Shown here: positions 1 to 8,607 of the stretch, piece by piece
How positions within the stretch are numbered: the first letter of the stretch is position 1
How the letters are laid out: every line of letters begins with the position of its first letter
From: Mangrovimicrobium sediminis
GTDB lineage: Bacteria; Pseudomonadota; Gammaproteobacteria; Pseudomonadales; Halieaceae
Length of the DNA: 64,000 nt
Assembly: GCF_004745945.1 (NCBI RefSeq)
Contig: NZ_SRLE01000005.1
Span: 1-64,000, forward strand
Direction of reading: 5' to 3'
Position numbers and translations under genes: made by a program
The notes under the pieces: model-generated
Seen by the model: the letters and a program-made list of their open reading frames with translations, nothing else
What the model was told of the DNA's origin: nothing
The model's database searches: none

Positions 1-382
1 CGTAGATTCGTAGATTCGTAGGGCCGTACGTGCGAGCACTGCGAAACACGCAACATCACCGCTGACTATCCTGAGGCGCCGCTGAATTCAGCGGTCCGAG
101 CCGCTTCCCTCCCGAGACGGGCTCAACCCACACCGCACCAAGCTCCCCACAAATCATATAATCAAAGGACTGGCGGCGGGCGTGTTGGCCGCGGAAAGTG
201 AACGGCGCCGAGGGAGTGGAGGGAAGGGCGTGGAGGGAGACCGCTCGCGGGCTCACGACCGACTGAGGGCACCCCGGAGGGGCGCCGTTCTGCAGCGGCC
301 AGCACGCGCACCGCCAGTCCGTCAGTGGCGAACCAATCTTGCAGCGCTTTTCCAGCCAATGTGGTGCCGCAAAGCAGCAAAC

Positions 383-432
383 CTCAAGCCCTCCCGGGCG
401 CGCGCTTTTTTTCGCGCCCGGGAGGGCTTGAG
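383..432. repeat. Perfect 20-bp inverted repeat with T-rich loop
   Basis: Arms 383-402 and 413-432 are exact reverse complements, separated by a 10-base loop containing a run of seven T. Pairing continues imperfectly outwards to about 372 and 446. No U-run follows either arm, so this is not a classical terminator. It lies just beyond the receptor terminator. It could be a palindromic intergenic element or a cruciform-forming site. Confidence 0.7.
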
Positions 433-465
433 ATTTGCAGCTATGGAACCAAAAACTGCGGACCC

Positions 466-495
466 AAAAAAAAGCACGCGCCGAAACGCGTGCTT
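466..495 (-). terminator. Rho-independent terminator of the first TonB receptor gene
   Basis: Read on the minus strand, a 9-base-pair stem (AAGCACGCG with its complement, 472-480 and 487-495) with a six-base loop is followed by a run of eight U (466-473). It sits 40 bases after the receptor stop codon, so the receptor gene is probably transcribed alone. Confidence 0.85.
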
Positions 496-534
496 TATTG
501 AAGAGTGCCCCGGCAACCCGGGGCCAGTAAGCCG

Positions 535-2955
535 TCAGATGCGGTAGACGAACTTCACCCACAGCTCGCGGCCGCGGTCGGTGATACAGGCCAGTTCGTC
601 CTTGCCGCCGAAGCCCTGCACGCCGTCCGGGCTGCCGGTTACGATCGAGCCCGGCAGGTTGGAGTAGACACCGTTGAAGTTGGTGCAGTTGCCCGCCGTG
701 ATCTCGTCCGTGAGGTTCTTGCCGATCAGGCTGATCTCCCAGTTGCCGTCCGCGTCGCGCAGGCCCAGGGATGCGCTCGTCTTGAAGTAGGAGTCCTGGT
801 AGAAGTCGTCGCGCAGCAGGGTGTTGGCCGCGTACTCGTCGGACCACTGGGTGGAGGAGCCGAAGGACATGATCAGGCTCTCGCTGACCGGGCGCTCGTA
901 GGTAAAGCCGAAAGTCGCCTGGAATTCCGGCGCGCGCAGCAGGTCGCCACCGGACAGGTCCTGCGCCTGGTACAGGCCGGTCTCTTCGTTGAAGGCTTCG
1001 GTACAGCCCTCCTCGAAGGTCTGGCCACCCCAGCACAGCGCGTTGTCGAATGTGTCGTACTCGGCGTTGTTCCAGTTGGCGACCGCGAACAGTTCCAGCC
1101 CGTCGACGGACAGCGGCGCGTAGGCGACGTCGAAGTCGACACCCCAGACAGTTGCGGAGGCCGCGTTCAGGGTGCGGATCAGGAAGCCCTGGGGGGTGGA
1201 CTCGTTGGCGCCCACCTGCAGGTCGTCGTACTCGTAGTAGTAGACCGAGGCGTTGAGGGACACGGTGTTTTCCGCGAGGTAGGTCTTGATGCCGCCCTCG
1301 TAGCCCTCGACTTCCTCATCCTTGAACGAGGTGTCGACGCCGCTGGGGTTGGAGATGGTATCCCAGGAGCCGGACTTGAACGCCTTGCGGTAGCCGGCGA
1401 ACAGGGTCAGTGTGTCGGTCGGCGTCCAGGTGATGGAGATCTCCGGCGAGACGTCGTCGGTCTGCAGGTTGTCCGTCTGGTACAGCTCGATGGGGAAGGG
1501 CTCGCCGGTCTCCTTGTTGACCGGGTTGTAGTCGCGCTCCTCGTCGGTGTAGCGCGCGCCCACCGCCAGTTCCAGTTCCGGGGTGATGCTCCACAGCACC
1601 TGGCCGAAGGCCGCCATGGTGGTCACGTCGATCGGCAGGTAACCCTGCGGGAAGGAGCCGAACACCGGCTGGAAGAAGAACAGGCCGGTGCGGTTGGCCA
1701 TCTCGCCGTCCTGGTAGTACAGGCCGGCCATGAAGTTCAGGGCGCCGTCGAAGCTGGAGGTCAGGCGCAGCTCCTGGGTGAAGTCTTCGCGGGTGAAATC
1801 GGTGTCCGCGATGATCAGCGGGCCGGCGAAGCCGGACTGGGTGCCGTTGATCATGACACTGTGTTCGGCGTCGGCGTAGGCGGTGACCGAGGACAGCAGC
1901 AGTTGGTCGGTTACCTGCCAGTCCAGTTGCAGGCTGCCCCAGTACTGCTCGAGGTCGTAGAAGGGCACGCCATTGTTGCGGATGCCGGTGTACAGCGGGT
2001 TGTCCGGGTTGACCCAGACGGCATTGACGTTGCCGTCCAGTTTGCAGTCCTCGTTGGCGGCAAACCACTGCGGCGAGTTGGTGCCGTAGAAAGCTCCCAG
2101 GGCATCGCCGAGGAAGTAGTCGTCCGGTACGTCGGTGGTCACACCGCCGAGGCAGCCGGCGATCTGGCCGGCGCCGCCGGAGCCGTCGATGTAAACCTCG
2201 TTGTAGTTGGCTTTCAGCTTGGCGGAGAAGGTGTCCGAGGGCTCCCATTTCAGGGTGCCGCGAATCACCAGTTCATCCTTGTTGGGAACCTTGGGGACGT
2301 TGGGCGTGATGCTGCTGATGCCGTCGCCCACGGCGGTGTTGTCCTGCCAGCCTTCCATGTCGGAGTACTGTACGGCGAGGCGTGCGCCCAGGGTGTCGGT
2401 GATCGGGCCGGACACGATGCCGTGGACCAGGTATTCCTCGGCGTTGTCTTCATAGCCGGCGCCGACTTCCAGTTCGAACTCGTCGCCCGGGTCATTGGTG
2501 TTGATGGAGATCACGCCGGCGGTGCTGTTTTTACCGTAGAACAGTGACTGCGGGCCGCGCAGGACTTCCAGTGACGCCATGTCGAACAGCGAGGAGGAAA
2601 ACGCCAGCGCCTGGCTGAAGCCCTGGCCGTCTACGTTCAGCGATACCGACTGGTCGATGGTCGGGTTCAGGGTGCCGGTGCCGATACCGCGCAGCGACGG
2701 GGTCGGTCCGATCGAGGCGACCTGGGTGCCCATGACGAAGCCGGGTACGCGCTCGGTCAGGGTGTACATGTCGTTGGTGCCAAACTGCTTCAGCTGGTCA
2801 CCGGAGAACGCGGTAATGGCCACCGGCACATTGAGTACGGATTCCTCGCGTTTGCGCGCGGTGACGATGACTTCTTCGAGCTGTGAGAATGCAGGGATTG
2901 CCGGGAGCATCAGGCTGGACGCAATAACGGCGGGCAGGATCTTCCTGGAGAACAT
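535..2955 (-). CDS. TonB-dependent outer-membrane receptor (substrate unknown)
   Basis: An 806-residue outer-membrane active transporter. A signal peptide (residues 1 to about 24, ending near AFSQ) is followed by a TonB-box-like segment EEVIVTARKREES, then a plug domain (about 40-160, with LRGIGTG and LEVLRGPQSLFYGKNSTAGVI) and a long beta-barrel ending in WVKFVYRI. This domain order and the VTARKREES start are typical of the large proteobacterial receptor group for carbohydrates, siderophores and other organics. Nothing here fixes the substrate. The start is supported by a GAGAGG ribosome-binding site about 8 bases upstream. The AT-rich stretch before it probably holds the promoter. The gene ends in its own terminator and is flanked by intergenic DNA on both sides, so it appears monocistronic. 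Confidence 0.93.
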   Translation of the reverse strand: MFSRKILPAVIASSLMLPAIPAFSQLEEVIVTARKREESVLNVPVAITAFSGDQLKQFGTNDMYTLTERVPGFVMGTQVASIGPTPSLRGIGTGTLNPTIDQSVSLNVDGQGFSQALAFSSSLFDMASLEVLRGPQSLFYGKNSTAGVISINTNDPGDEFELEVGAGYEDNAEEYLVHGIVSGPITDTLGARLAVQYSDMEGWQDNTAVGDGISSITPNVPKVPNKDELVIRGTLKWEPSDTFSAKLKANYNEVYIDGSGGAGQIAGCLGGVTTDVPDDYFLGDALGAFYGTNSPQWFAANEDCKLDGNVNAVWVNPDNPLYTGIRNNGVPFYDLEQYWGSLQLDWQVTDQLLLSSVTAYADAEHSVMINGTQSGFAGPLIIADTDFTREDFTQELRLTSSFDGALNFMAGLYYQDGEMANRTGLFFFQPVFGSFPQGYLPIDVTTMAAFGQVLWSITPELELAVGARYTDEERDYNPVNKETGEPFPIELYQTDNLQTDDVSPEISITWTPTDTLTLFAGYRKAFKSGSWDTISNPSGVDTSFKDEEVEGYEGGIKTYLAENTVSLNASVYYYEYDDLQVGANESTPQGFLIRTLNAASATVWGVDFDVAYAPLSVDGLELFAVANWNNAEYDTFDNALCWGGQTFEEGCTEAFNEETGLYQAQDLSGGDLLRAPEFQATFGFTYERPVSESLIMSFGSSTQWSDEYAANTLLRDDFYQDSYFKTSASLGLRDADGNWEISLIGKNLTDEITAGNCTNFNGVYSNLPGSIVTGSPDGVQGFGGKDELACITDRGRELWVKFVYRI

Positions 2956-3256
2956 AGTGCTACCTCTCGCTTATAATTTTTTATAGAGGGTCAAGAGCCC
3001 AAAATCGGAGTCTGATTTTTATGGATTGACCGATTCTTGAAGCCACTCAAGCATTGCACGCTTGTCGCGGGAGGGTCAAGCCAGCCGCGATACCGTGCCA
3101 GGAGTGGAACACGTGCATTATTCACTGTTTTTTACGGTGTTTTAAGCAGCCTGGCAGGGCATTGCGTGCAGGGTTCAATTCTATTGCGCGCCAAGCAAAT
3201 TCCCGATTTTCAGGTTCGTCGATGGCCGGATTTTGCGCGCCGGCGTAAAACAATTG
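2956..3256. other. Intergenic region between receptor and cco cluster
   Basis: This 301-base gap holds the ribosome-binding site and an AT-rich probable promoter (TTGACC followed by TATAAA/TTATAA about 30-45 bases before the receptor start). The spacing does not fit a clean sigma-70 model, so I do not name hexamers. No gene, tRNA or clear terminator for the cco genes is seen. Confidence 0.5.
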
Positions 3257-3979
3257 TTACATGTGATGGTGCTCGTGCGCCGGGGCGGCAGCGCCCGGCT
3301 GCGGCGAGCGCAGGTGCCCGGCGTGGGCTGCCACCAGGTACAGCGTCCAGATACCGGAGGCAATCAGCAGCAGGGCGATGACAAGCTTCAGGCCGCGCCG
3401 GCGCAGGAAGCCCTGCAGGCCGGCGGCGCCGAGACTGGTCGCGAGCATGGCCGGCAGGGTGCCGATACCGAAGCAGAACATCAGGCCGGCGGCGGTCCAG
3501 GCGTTCTGCGCAGTGGCCGCCCAGGCCAGGCTGGAGTAGATCAGGCCGCAGGGCATCAGGCCCCAGCACAGGCCCAGCGCCAGTGCCTGCAATGGATGGC
3601 GCAGCGGCAGCAGGCGGGAAGAGAATCGCTGTACCGGTTGCCACAGGTAGGCACCCGCGCGCTCCAGTGCGGCCATACCGCGCCACCAGTCCGCCACGTA
3701 CAGGCCCATGCCGATCAGCAGTGCACCGGCAAGGTAGCGCAGGCCGATGGTCCAGGCGGCGATGTCCACGCTGCCTGCCAGCAGCCCGAGCAGGCCGCCG
3801 AGCAGCGCGTAACTGAACACGCGGCCGGCGTGGTAGGCGAGGGTCAGCGACAGCCGTCGCTCACCGCCGAGGTTGAGCGCCGCGGCGATGCCGCCGCACA
3901 TGCCCAGGCAGTGGCCGGCGCCGGCCAGTCCCAGGCCGAAGGCCGACAGTGCCAGCGAGAGGAGGGCGGGGTCGGTCAT
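3257..3979 (-). CDS. SafE/TauE-type membrane protein at the end of the cco cluster
   Basis: A 240-residue polytopic inner-membrane protein with about six hydrophobic segments. The N-terminus carries GHCLGMCGG, the signature of the 'sulfite exporter TauE/SafE family' proteins that commonly sit next to ccoS in cbb3 oxidase clusters. The C-terminus ends in a histidine-rich tail (HEHHHM), compatible with metal binding. The start overlaps the ccoS stop by four bases, so translation is coupled. Its position after ccoI and ccoS suggests a role in copper handling or maturation of cbb3 oxidase. That is inferred from context; the family name implies sulfite export, which is not supported here. Confidence 0.85.
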   Translation of the reverse strand: MTDPALLSLALSAFGLGLAGAGHCLGMCGGIAAALNLGGERRLSLTLAYHAGRVFSYALLGGLLGLLAGSVDIAAWTIGLRYLAGALLIGMGLYVADWWRGMAALERAGAYLWQPVQRFSSRLLPLRHPLQALALGLCWGLMPCGLIYSSLAWAATAQNAWTAAGLMFCFGIGTLPAMLATSLGAAGLQGFLRRRGLKLVIALLLIASGIWTLYLVAAHAGHLRSPQPGAAAPAHEHHHM

Positions 3980-4173
3980 GGTTTCGGGTCCCCGCTGTCC
4001 TGCGCGCTCGAGTTCTGCGCGTGGCTGTCCTGGCCCTCATCGTCGTTGAGAATGCGCCAGGCCTCCTTGTCGAGGTCGTCGTACTGCCCGCTGTCGATTG
4101 CCCACAGCAACAGTTTGATGCCGAGGGCGACGAACACCAGGGCCACAGGAATGAGGAGGTAGAGGCTGTCCAC
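3976..4173 (-). CDS. CcoS, cbb3 oxidase maturation protein
   Basis: A 65-residue protein with one N-terminal membrane helix (SLYLLIPVALVFVALGIKLLLW shortened: hydrophobic residues about 3-24) followed by a charged tail containing SGQYDDLDKEAWRIL. This is the standard CcoS layout, including the conserved Gln-Tyr/Phe-Asp-Asp motif. CcoS is needed for cofactor insertion into cbb3 oxidase in Rhodobacter. It starts at GTG with a GGGAG ribosome-binding site. It follows ccoI by 9 bases and overlaps the SafE-like gene by 4. Confidence 0.9.
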   Translation of the reverse strand: MDSLYLLIPVALVFVALGIKLLLWAIDSGQYDDLDKEAWRILNDDEGQDSHAQNSSAQDSGDPKP

Positions 4174-4182
4174 GCGGGCTCC

Positions 4183-6612
4183 CTAGTGCGCCGTCTCGCG
4201 CCGGTTCAGGCGCAGTGAATTGGTGACCACGAGTAGTGAACTCAGCGACATGCCGATGGCGGCGGCCCAGGGCGGTACCAGCCCGGCGGCGGCCAGCGGT
4301 ATGGCGCAGAGATTGTAGCCCAGGGCCCAGGCGAAATTCTGCAGGATGATGCGCCGGCAGGCGCGCGCCTTGCGCCAGGTACGGGTGACGCCGCCGAGGT
4401 CGGCGGCGAGCACGAAATCCGCCTGGGCGCGGGCCAGGTCGGTGGCGCCGGCCACGGCGAAGCTGGCGTCCGCCGCGCCCAGTACCGGGGCATCGTTGAG
4501 GCCGTCACCCACCATTGCCACGACCGCGCCGCCAGCCTGCATTTCCCGCACTTTTTCCAGTTTCTCGCGCGGTTGCAGGCCGGTGCCGATAACCGCCATG
4601 CCCAGTTCCGTGGCCAGTTGCGGCCCGCGCGGGGAACTGTCGCCGCTGAGCAGCCCGGTGTGAATGCCGGCGCGTTCGGCGGCGGCGACCACCGCCGGCG
4701 CTTCGGCACGGGTGTGGTCGCCGAAGCCGAACCAGGCCAGCGGGCGCTCGTCGCTGCACAGCGCCACCCAGTACAGCGCGTCGTCCGGTGGTTGCGGCAG
4801 GGCGGGGCACAGGTCGCGGCAGAAGGCGGCGCTGCCCATGCGGTAGTGTTGCCCGCCGCGCACGCCGTCCAGCCCGGCGCCGACCACCTGGTCCACGCTG
4901 TCGCAGTCGAGGGTGCGCTCGACCCCGGCAAAGGCGCGGCTGATCGGGTGGTTGGACCACTGCTGCAGGGCGGCGGCGATGGCCAGCAGTTCGTTTTCCG
5001 CAATGTCCGCCAGGGGGTGTACCCGGTCCAGCGAGAGTTGCCCCGCGGTCAGCGTCCCGGTCTTGTCGAACACCAGGTGGGTGCAACGGGACAGCGCCTC
5101 CAGGGCGTTTTCGCCGCGCACGATGACGCCGCTGCCGCGCAGGGCGCCGGCCGCGGCGGTCAGCGCCGCCGGCGTCGCCAGGGCCAGCGCGCAGGGACAG
5201 GAGATCACCAGTACCGAGAGGCTCACCCACAGGGCCTGTGCCGGGTCGATCTGTAGCCAGGCCAGCGCCGTGGCGCTGGTCACCAGCAGCACGCCGGCGA
5301 CGAACCAGGCGGCGATGCGGTCGGCCAGTCGCGCCAGCCGCGGCTTGCCGCTGCGCCCCATCTCCACCGAGTGCTGCAGCGCCGCCAGGCGGCTGTGGGC
5401 GAAGTCCACCAGCACCTCGGCTTCCAGGGCGGACTCGACATTGACCGTGCCGGCGTACACGGCGTCGCCGCTGCGCACATGCCGCGGCAGGTGCTCGCCG
5501 TTGAAGGTGTCCTCGCGCACGGCGCCGGCGCCGCCAAGCACGCGGGCATCCGCCGGCACCGTCTGGCCGGGCTTTACCAGGATGCGGTCGCCGGGCTGCA
5601 ACTGCCGCCGCGGCTGGGTCTGCCACTGGCCGTCGCGGCGCACAGTCACCGCATCCGGCAGCGCGGCCTCGGCATCGAACCAGGTCACGGCATAGCGCTG
5701 GCGCACGCGCGCCTCGAGGAAGCGGCCGAGCAACAGGAAGAAGGTGAACATGACCACCGAGTCGAAGTAGACCTGTCCCGTCCCCGAGACCGTGGCCCAG
5801 GCGCTGGCCAGCCAGGCCAGGCCTATGGCCAGGGCCACCGGCAGGTCCATGACCAGCGCCCCCTGGCGCAGATGTCGCCAGGCGGTGCGGAAGAAGGTGC
5901 CGGCGGCGTAGTAGACGACAAAGCTCGAGACCAGCAGGCTGAAACCGCGCAACAGGCCGCGGTACTGCTCCTCGATGCCCTGCAGGTCGCCGGCGTGCAG
6001 GGCGACGGCGAACATGCCCACCTGCATCATGCCGAAACCGGCGACGCCGAGGCGGCGCAGGTCGGCGCGGTATTCAGTGGCCGACTGCTCACGCTGGGTG
6101 CTGGCGCGAAACGGCTGCGGCCGGTAGCCCAGGGACTCCACCCGCGCGAACAGCTCGCTCAGGGGCAGGACGGTCGGGTCTAAGCGCACGTCGAGGCGGC
6201 TCTGCTGCAGGTGGACCGAGGCGTCGAGTACGCCGGGCACCCGCGACAGGGATTGCTCGATCAGCCACGTACACGCGGCGCAGGTGATACCGCCGAGCAG
6301 CAGGCGGGCACTGACCTGGCCGTTGTCGTCGGTGGTGGAAAAGCCGGCGGCGACTTCCGGGTCGTCGTAGACGCGGTAGTGCGCGGCGAAGTCGCCGTCT
6401 TCCTCCACCGGGCGTTCGCTGTAGGCGGTGCGCCGGCGATAGAAGGCATCGAGGCCGCTGCCGCTGATCAGCCCGGCGACGGCGCGGCAGCCCGGGCAGC
6501 ACATGGGGCGCGGTTCGCCGTCGATTTCCACCACCAGCGAGACCCCATCGGGGACGGGTTCACCGCAGTGGTAGCAAGGCGTCGGCTCGGCTCTGGCGAG
6601 TTGGTCAGCCAC
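4183..6612 (-). CDS. CcoI, copper-transporting P1B-type ATPase for cbb3 assembly
   Basis: An 809-residue inner-membrane ATPase that moves copper across the membrane for the CuB centre of cbb3 oxidase. The N-terminus has a cysteine-rich zinc-ribbon-like part (CYHCGEPVPDG and CCPGC, residues 18-45) and a heavy-metal-associated domain with CAAC near residue 110. The transmembrane metal motif CPC lies near 472, the phosphorylated aspartate in DKTGTLTAG near 515 and the hinge GDGLNDAPVLGA near 704. The cysteine-rich extension is typical of the CcoI/FixI subgroup, as opposed to CopA. It starts at GTG and overlaps the end of ccoH by eight bases. Confidence 0.95.
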   Translation of the reverse strand: MADQLARAEPTPCYHCGEPVPDGVSLVVEIDGEPRPMCCPGCRAVAGLISGSGLDAFYRRRTAYSERPVEEDGDFAAHYRVYDDPEVAAGFSTTDDNGQVSARLLLGGITCAACTWLIEQSLSRVPGVLDASVHLQQSRLDVRLDPTVLPLSELFARVESLGYRPQPFRASTQREQSATEYRADLRRLGVAGFGMMQVGMFAVALHAGDLQGIEEQYRGLLRGFSLLVSSFVVYYAAGTFFRTAWRHLRQGALVMDLPVALAIGLAWLASAWATVSGTGQVYFDSVVMFTFFLLLGRFLEARVRQRYAVTWFDAEAALPDAVTVRRDGQWQTQPRRQLQPGDRILVKPGQTVPADARVLGGAGAVREDTFNGEHLPRHVRSGDAVYAGTVNVESALEAEVLVDFAHSRLAALQHSVEMGRSGKPRLARLADRIAAWFVAGVLLVTSATALAWLQIDPAQALWVSLSVLVISCPCALALATPAALTAAAGALRGSGVIVRGENALEALSRCTHLVFDKTGTLTAGQLSLDRVHPLADIAENELLAIAAALQQWSNHPISRAFAGVERTLDCDSVDQVVGAGLDGVRGGQHYRMGSAAFCRDLCPALPQPPDDALYWVALCSDERPLAWFGFGDHTRAEAPAVVAAAERAGIHTGLLSGDSSPRGPQLATELGMAVIGTGLQPREKLEKVREMQAGGAVVAMVGDGLNDAPVLGAADASFAVAGATDLARAQADFVLAADLGGVTRTWRKARACRRIILQNFAWALGYNLCAIPLAAAGLVPPWAAAIGMSLSSLLVVTNSLRLNRRETAH

Positions 6613-7102
6613 CGCCCTGGTGCTGGAAGTTGCTTGGGGAGAGGGAGCCTTCCAGCCGCCAGGCGTCGCCGCCCGCCGGTTGCAGGTTCCAGTGCCAGCG
6701 CGGGGCGACGTCGGTGCCGAGCCGGCCGCGGTATTCCCCGGGTGTGCTCTGCACCAGTGTCAGCTGGATGTCGCGGTCGGCTTCCATCGGGTGCGCCAGC
6801 TGCAGTTGCAACTGGGGAGCATCCACCGGCCCCTGGGTCAGGACCACGATCTGGTCGCCGTCGATCTGCAGGGCGGCGCTGATGCCCGCGGCCGCGGCCT
6901 GTTCCAGGCTGGCCAGTTCGCGATTGATGGCCAGGCCGTCCTTGTAGTAGTTGTCGTCCACAAGGTCGTCGGCGCCCTCGGTGGCGATATAGACCGTCGT
7001 CAGGCTGGCGACGACCACCACCGAGGGCAGGCCGATCAGGAACCACGGCCAGAACTGGCGGTACCAGGGGGTGCTGTCCTCACGCGGGATGGGGCGGGCC
7101 AT
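6605..7102 (-). CDS. CcoH (FixH family), cbb3 assembly protein
   Basis: A 165-residue protein with one N-terminal membrane anchor (PWFLIGLPSVVVVASLTTVYI, about residues 19-39) and a periplasmic domain. The motif VDDNYYKDGLAINR just after the helix is the FixH/CcoH hallmark. CcoH stabilises the CcoN/CcoO/CcoP assembly intermediates. It lies 8 bases after ccoG and overlaps ccoI, which fits the ccoGHIS order. Confidence 0.93.
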   Translation of the reverse strand: MARPIPREDSTPWYRQFWPWFLIGLPSVVVVASLTTVYIATEGADDLVDDNYYKDGLAINRELASLEQAAAAGISAALQIDGDQIVVLTQGPVDAPQLQLQLAHPMEADRDIQLTLVQSTPGEYRGRLGTDVAPRWHWNLQPAGGDAWRLEGSLSPSNFQHQGGG

Positions 7103-7110
7103 GATCCGGG

Positions 7111-8526
7111 CTACAGCGGCTTGACGAAGCGCGATTCGTGTTCGGCGTGCAGCGAGTCGATGTCTGTCGCCTCCACCTCGAATTCGAATTCGGTGCTCGG
7201 CCGCTCCAGCGCCGCCGGGTCCATGCGCACGCGCAGGCTGATGGTGCGCACTTCGCCGCCGTCCAGGGTGTACAGGGTTTCGCCGATGATCTGCGCCTCG
7301 GGCAGGCCCTCGATGCGCACCTCGAATTCGTGCATGTCCGTGTCCATGTTGGCCAGGCGCAGGGTGTAGATGTTGTCGATCTGGCCGTTGTCGGTGGTTA
7401 CATAGAGCTGGTTGCGGTCGCGGATGACGGACAGCTCCAGCGGTATGCGCGAGAACATGTTATACGAGAACACGCCGACCATCACGCACAGCACCACCAC
7501 GTAGCCGATGATACGCGGGCGCAGCCAGTGGGTCTTGCCGCCGGCCAGTTCGCGCTCGCTGGTATAGCGGATCAGGCCGCGCGGGTAGTTCATCTTGTCC
7601 ATCACCGAGTTGCAGGCGTCCACGCACAGGGCGCAGCCGATGCACTCGTATTGCAGGCCCTTGCGGATGTCGATGCCGGTGGGGCAGACCTGTACGCACA
7701 GCGAACAGTCGATGCATTCACCCAGCCCCAGCTGCGCCGGGTCGGCGTTGCGCTTGCGGCTGCCGCGCGGTTCGCCACGCTTGCTGTCGTAGGAGACGAT
7801 CAGCGTGTCGTGGTCGAACATCACCGACTGGAAGCGCGCATAGGGGCACATGTACTTGCATACCTGCTCGCGCATCCAGCCCGCGTTCAGGTAGGTCATC
7901 AGGGTGAAGAAGCAGGTCCAGAACACGCCCCAGGGGTGCGCGCTGAGGGACAGCAGGTCAGTGGCCAGCTCGCGTATGCCGTAGAAGTAGCCGACGAAGG
8001 TAAAGCCGGTGAGAAAGGCGACCCCCAGCCAGGAACCGTGCTTGAGGAACTTTTTGGTGGCCTTCTCGACGCTCCAGGGCGCCTGGTCCAGCTTCATGCG
8101 CTGGTTGCGGCTGCCTTCGGTATGCTGCTCCAGCCACATAAAGATACTCGTCCACACCGTCTGCGGGCAGGTATAGCCACACCAGATGCGCCCGGCGAAG
8201 GTGGTCACCGCGAACAGCGAGTAGGCGGCGATAATCAGCAGGAAGGCCAGCATGGGGAAATCCTGCGGCCAGAAGGTCAGGCCGAGGATGTGGAACTTGC
8301 GCTCGGGCAGGTCGAACAGGACGATCTGCTGCCCGCCCCAGTTGATCCAGGGCAGGAGAAAATAGCCGAGCAGCAGCGGCCAGCCGGTATACAGCCGGAT
8401 GCGCTGGAAAAAGCCCTCGACCTTGCGTGTGTAGATGCGCTCGCGGCGCTGGTAAAGGTCGACCTCGCCGACCTCGGCGGGAGCGACTTCCTGAAGATCT
8501 ATCAGCTCTTCGTCAGTCTTTGACAT
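7111..8526 (-). CDS. CcoG, membrane ferredoxin-like copper reductase of cbb3 assembly
   Basis: A 471-residue membrane protein with two ferredoxin-type cysteine clusters, CIDCSLCVQVCP (near 271) and CIGCALCVDAC (near 293). Further conserved cysteines occur in the membrane part (WCGYTCPQ and CKYMCPYARF). About five membrane helices are seen, and the last anchors an immunoglobulin-like periplasmic domain at the C-terminus. CcoG is known to reduce Cu(II) to Cu(I) for delivery by CcoI. It starts 81 bases after the ccoP stop, separated by a strong GC hairpin, and begins the accessory half of the cluster. Confidence 0.95.
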   Translation of the reverse strand: MSKTDEELIDLQEVAPAEVGEVDLYQRRERIYTRKVEGFFQRIRLYTGWPLLLGYFLLPWINWGGQQIVLFDLPERKFHILGLTFWPQDFPMLAFLLIIAAYSLFAVTTFAGRIWCGYTCPQTVWTSIFMWLEQHTEGSRNQRMKLDQAPWSVEKATKKFLKHGSWLGVAFLTGFTFVGYFYGIRELATDLLSLSAHPWGVFWTCFFTLMTYLNAGWMREQVCKYMCPYARFQSVMFDHDTLIVSYDSKRGEPRGSRKRNADPAQLGLGECIDCSLCVQVCPTGIDIRKGLQYECIGCALCVDACNSVMDKMNYPRGLIRYTSERELAGGKTHWLRPRIIGYVVVLCVMVGVFSYNMFSRIPLELSVIRDRNQLYVTTDNGQIDNIYTLRLANMDTDMHEFEVRIEGLPEAQIIGETLYTLDGGEVRTISLRVRMDPAALERPSTEFEFEVEATDIDSLHAEHESRFVKPL

Positions 8527-8558
8527 TGCGGGTGTACCTGTCGAACTGCGGGGGGATG

Positions 8559-8583
8559 GGGGCGGCGCGCGGTGCGCCGCCCC
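8559..8583. other. GC-rich hairpin between ccoNOQP and ccoGHIS
   Basis: Perfect 10-base arms (GGGGCGGCGC and its complement) around a 5-base loop, followed by a second small hairpin at 8586-8601 (GGACC/GGTCC). No U-run follows. It probably folds in the mRNA between the oxidase structural genes and the assembly genes and could stabilise the upstream part or lower readthrough. This role is inferred from position. Confidence 0.5.
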
Positions 8584-8607
8584 GGTGGACCGTTGCCGGT
8601 CCGGATG

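Larger units (their letters stand above)
1..534. other. Left-edge stretch with no recognised gene
   Basis: I recognise no protein here. Short open frames exist, but none resembles a known family and two of them simply read through the large inverted repeat. The stretch holds an 8-base direct repeat (CGTAGATT, twice, then CGTAG) at 1-21, a 16-base perfect palindrome centred on GAATTC at 79-94, a 20-base-arm inverted repeat at 383-432 and the terminator of the receptor gene at 466-495. The left border may cut a larger intergenic region. Confidence 0.6.

Noticed and set aside
505-2547. A 680-codon open frame on the plus strand opposite the first TonB receptor
   Set aside because: It is antisense to a clear receptor gene, its composition (Val/Gly/Ala/Arg-rich without domain motifs) is that of a mirror frame in GC-rich DNA, and it has no ribosome-binding site.
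3085-3101. A possible sigma-54 -24 element (CTGGCACGGTAT) on the minus strand upstream of the first TonB receptor
   Set aside because: The -24 half is perfect, but the -12 half reads CGCGG in place of TTGCW, so the conserved GC is misplaced.
3257-3979. Sulfite exporter function for the SafE/TauE-type gene
   Set aside because: The family label is generic; the position after ccoS and the HCLGMCGG motif point to the cbb3-associated subgroup.
8559-8583. A Rho-independent terminator between ccoP and ccoG
   Set aside because: The stem is strong, but no U-run follows, and the downstream cco genes normally belong with the oxidase genes.
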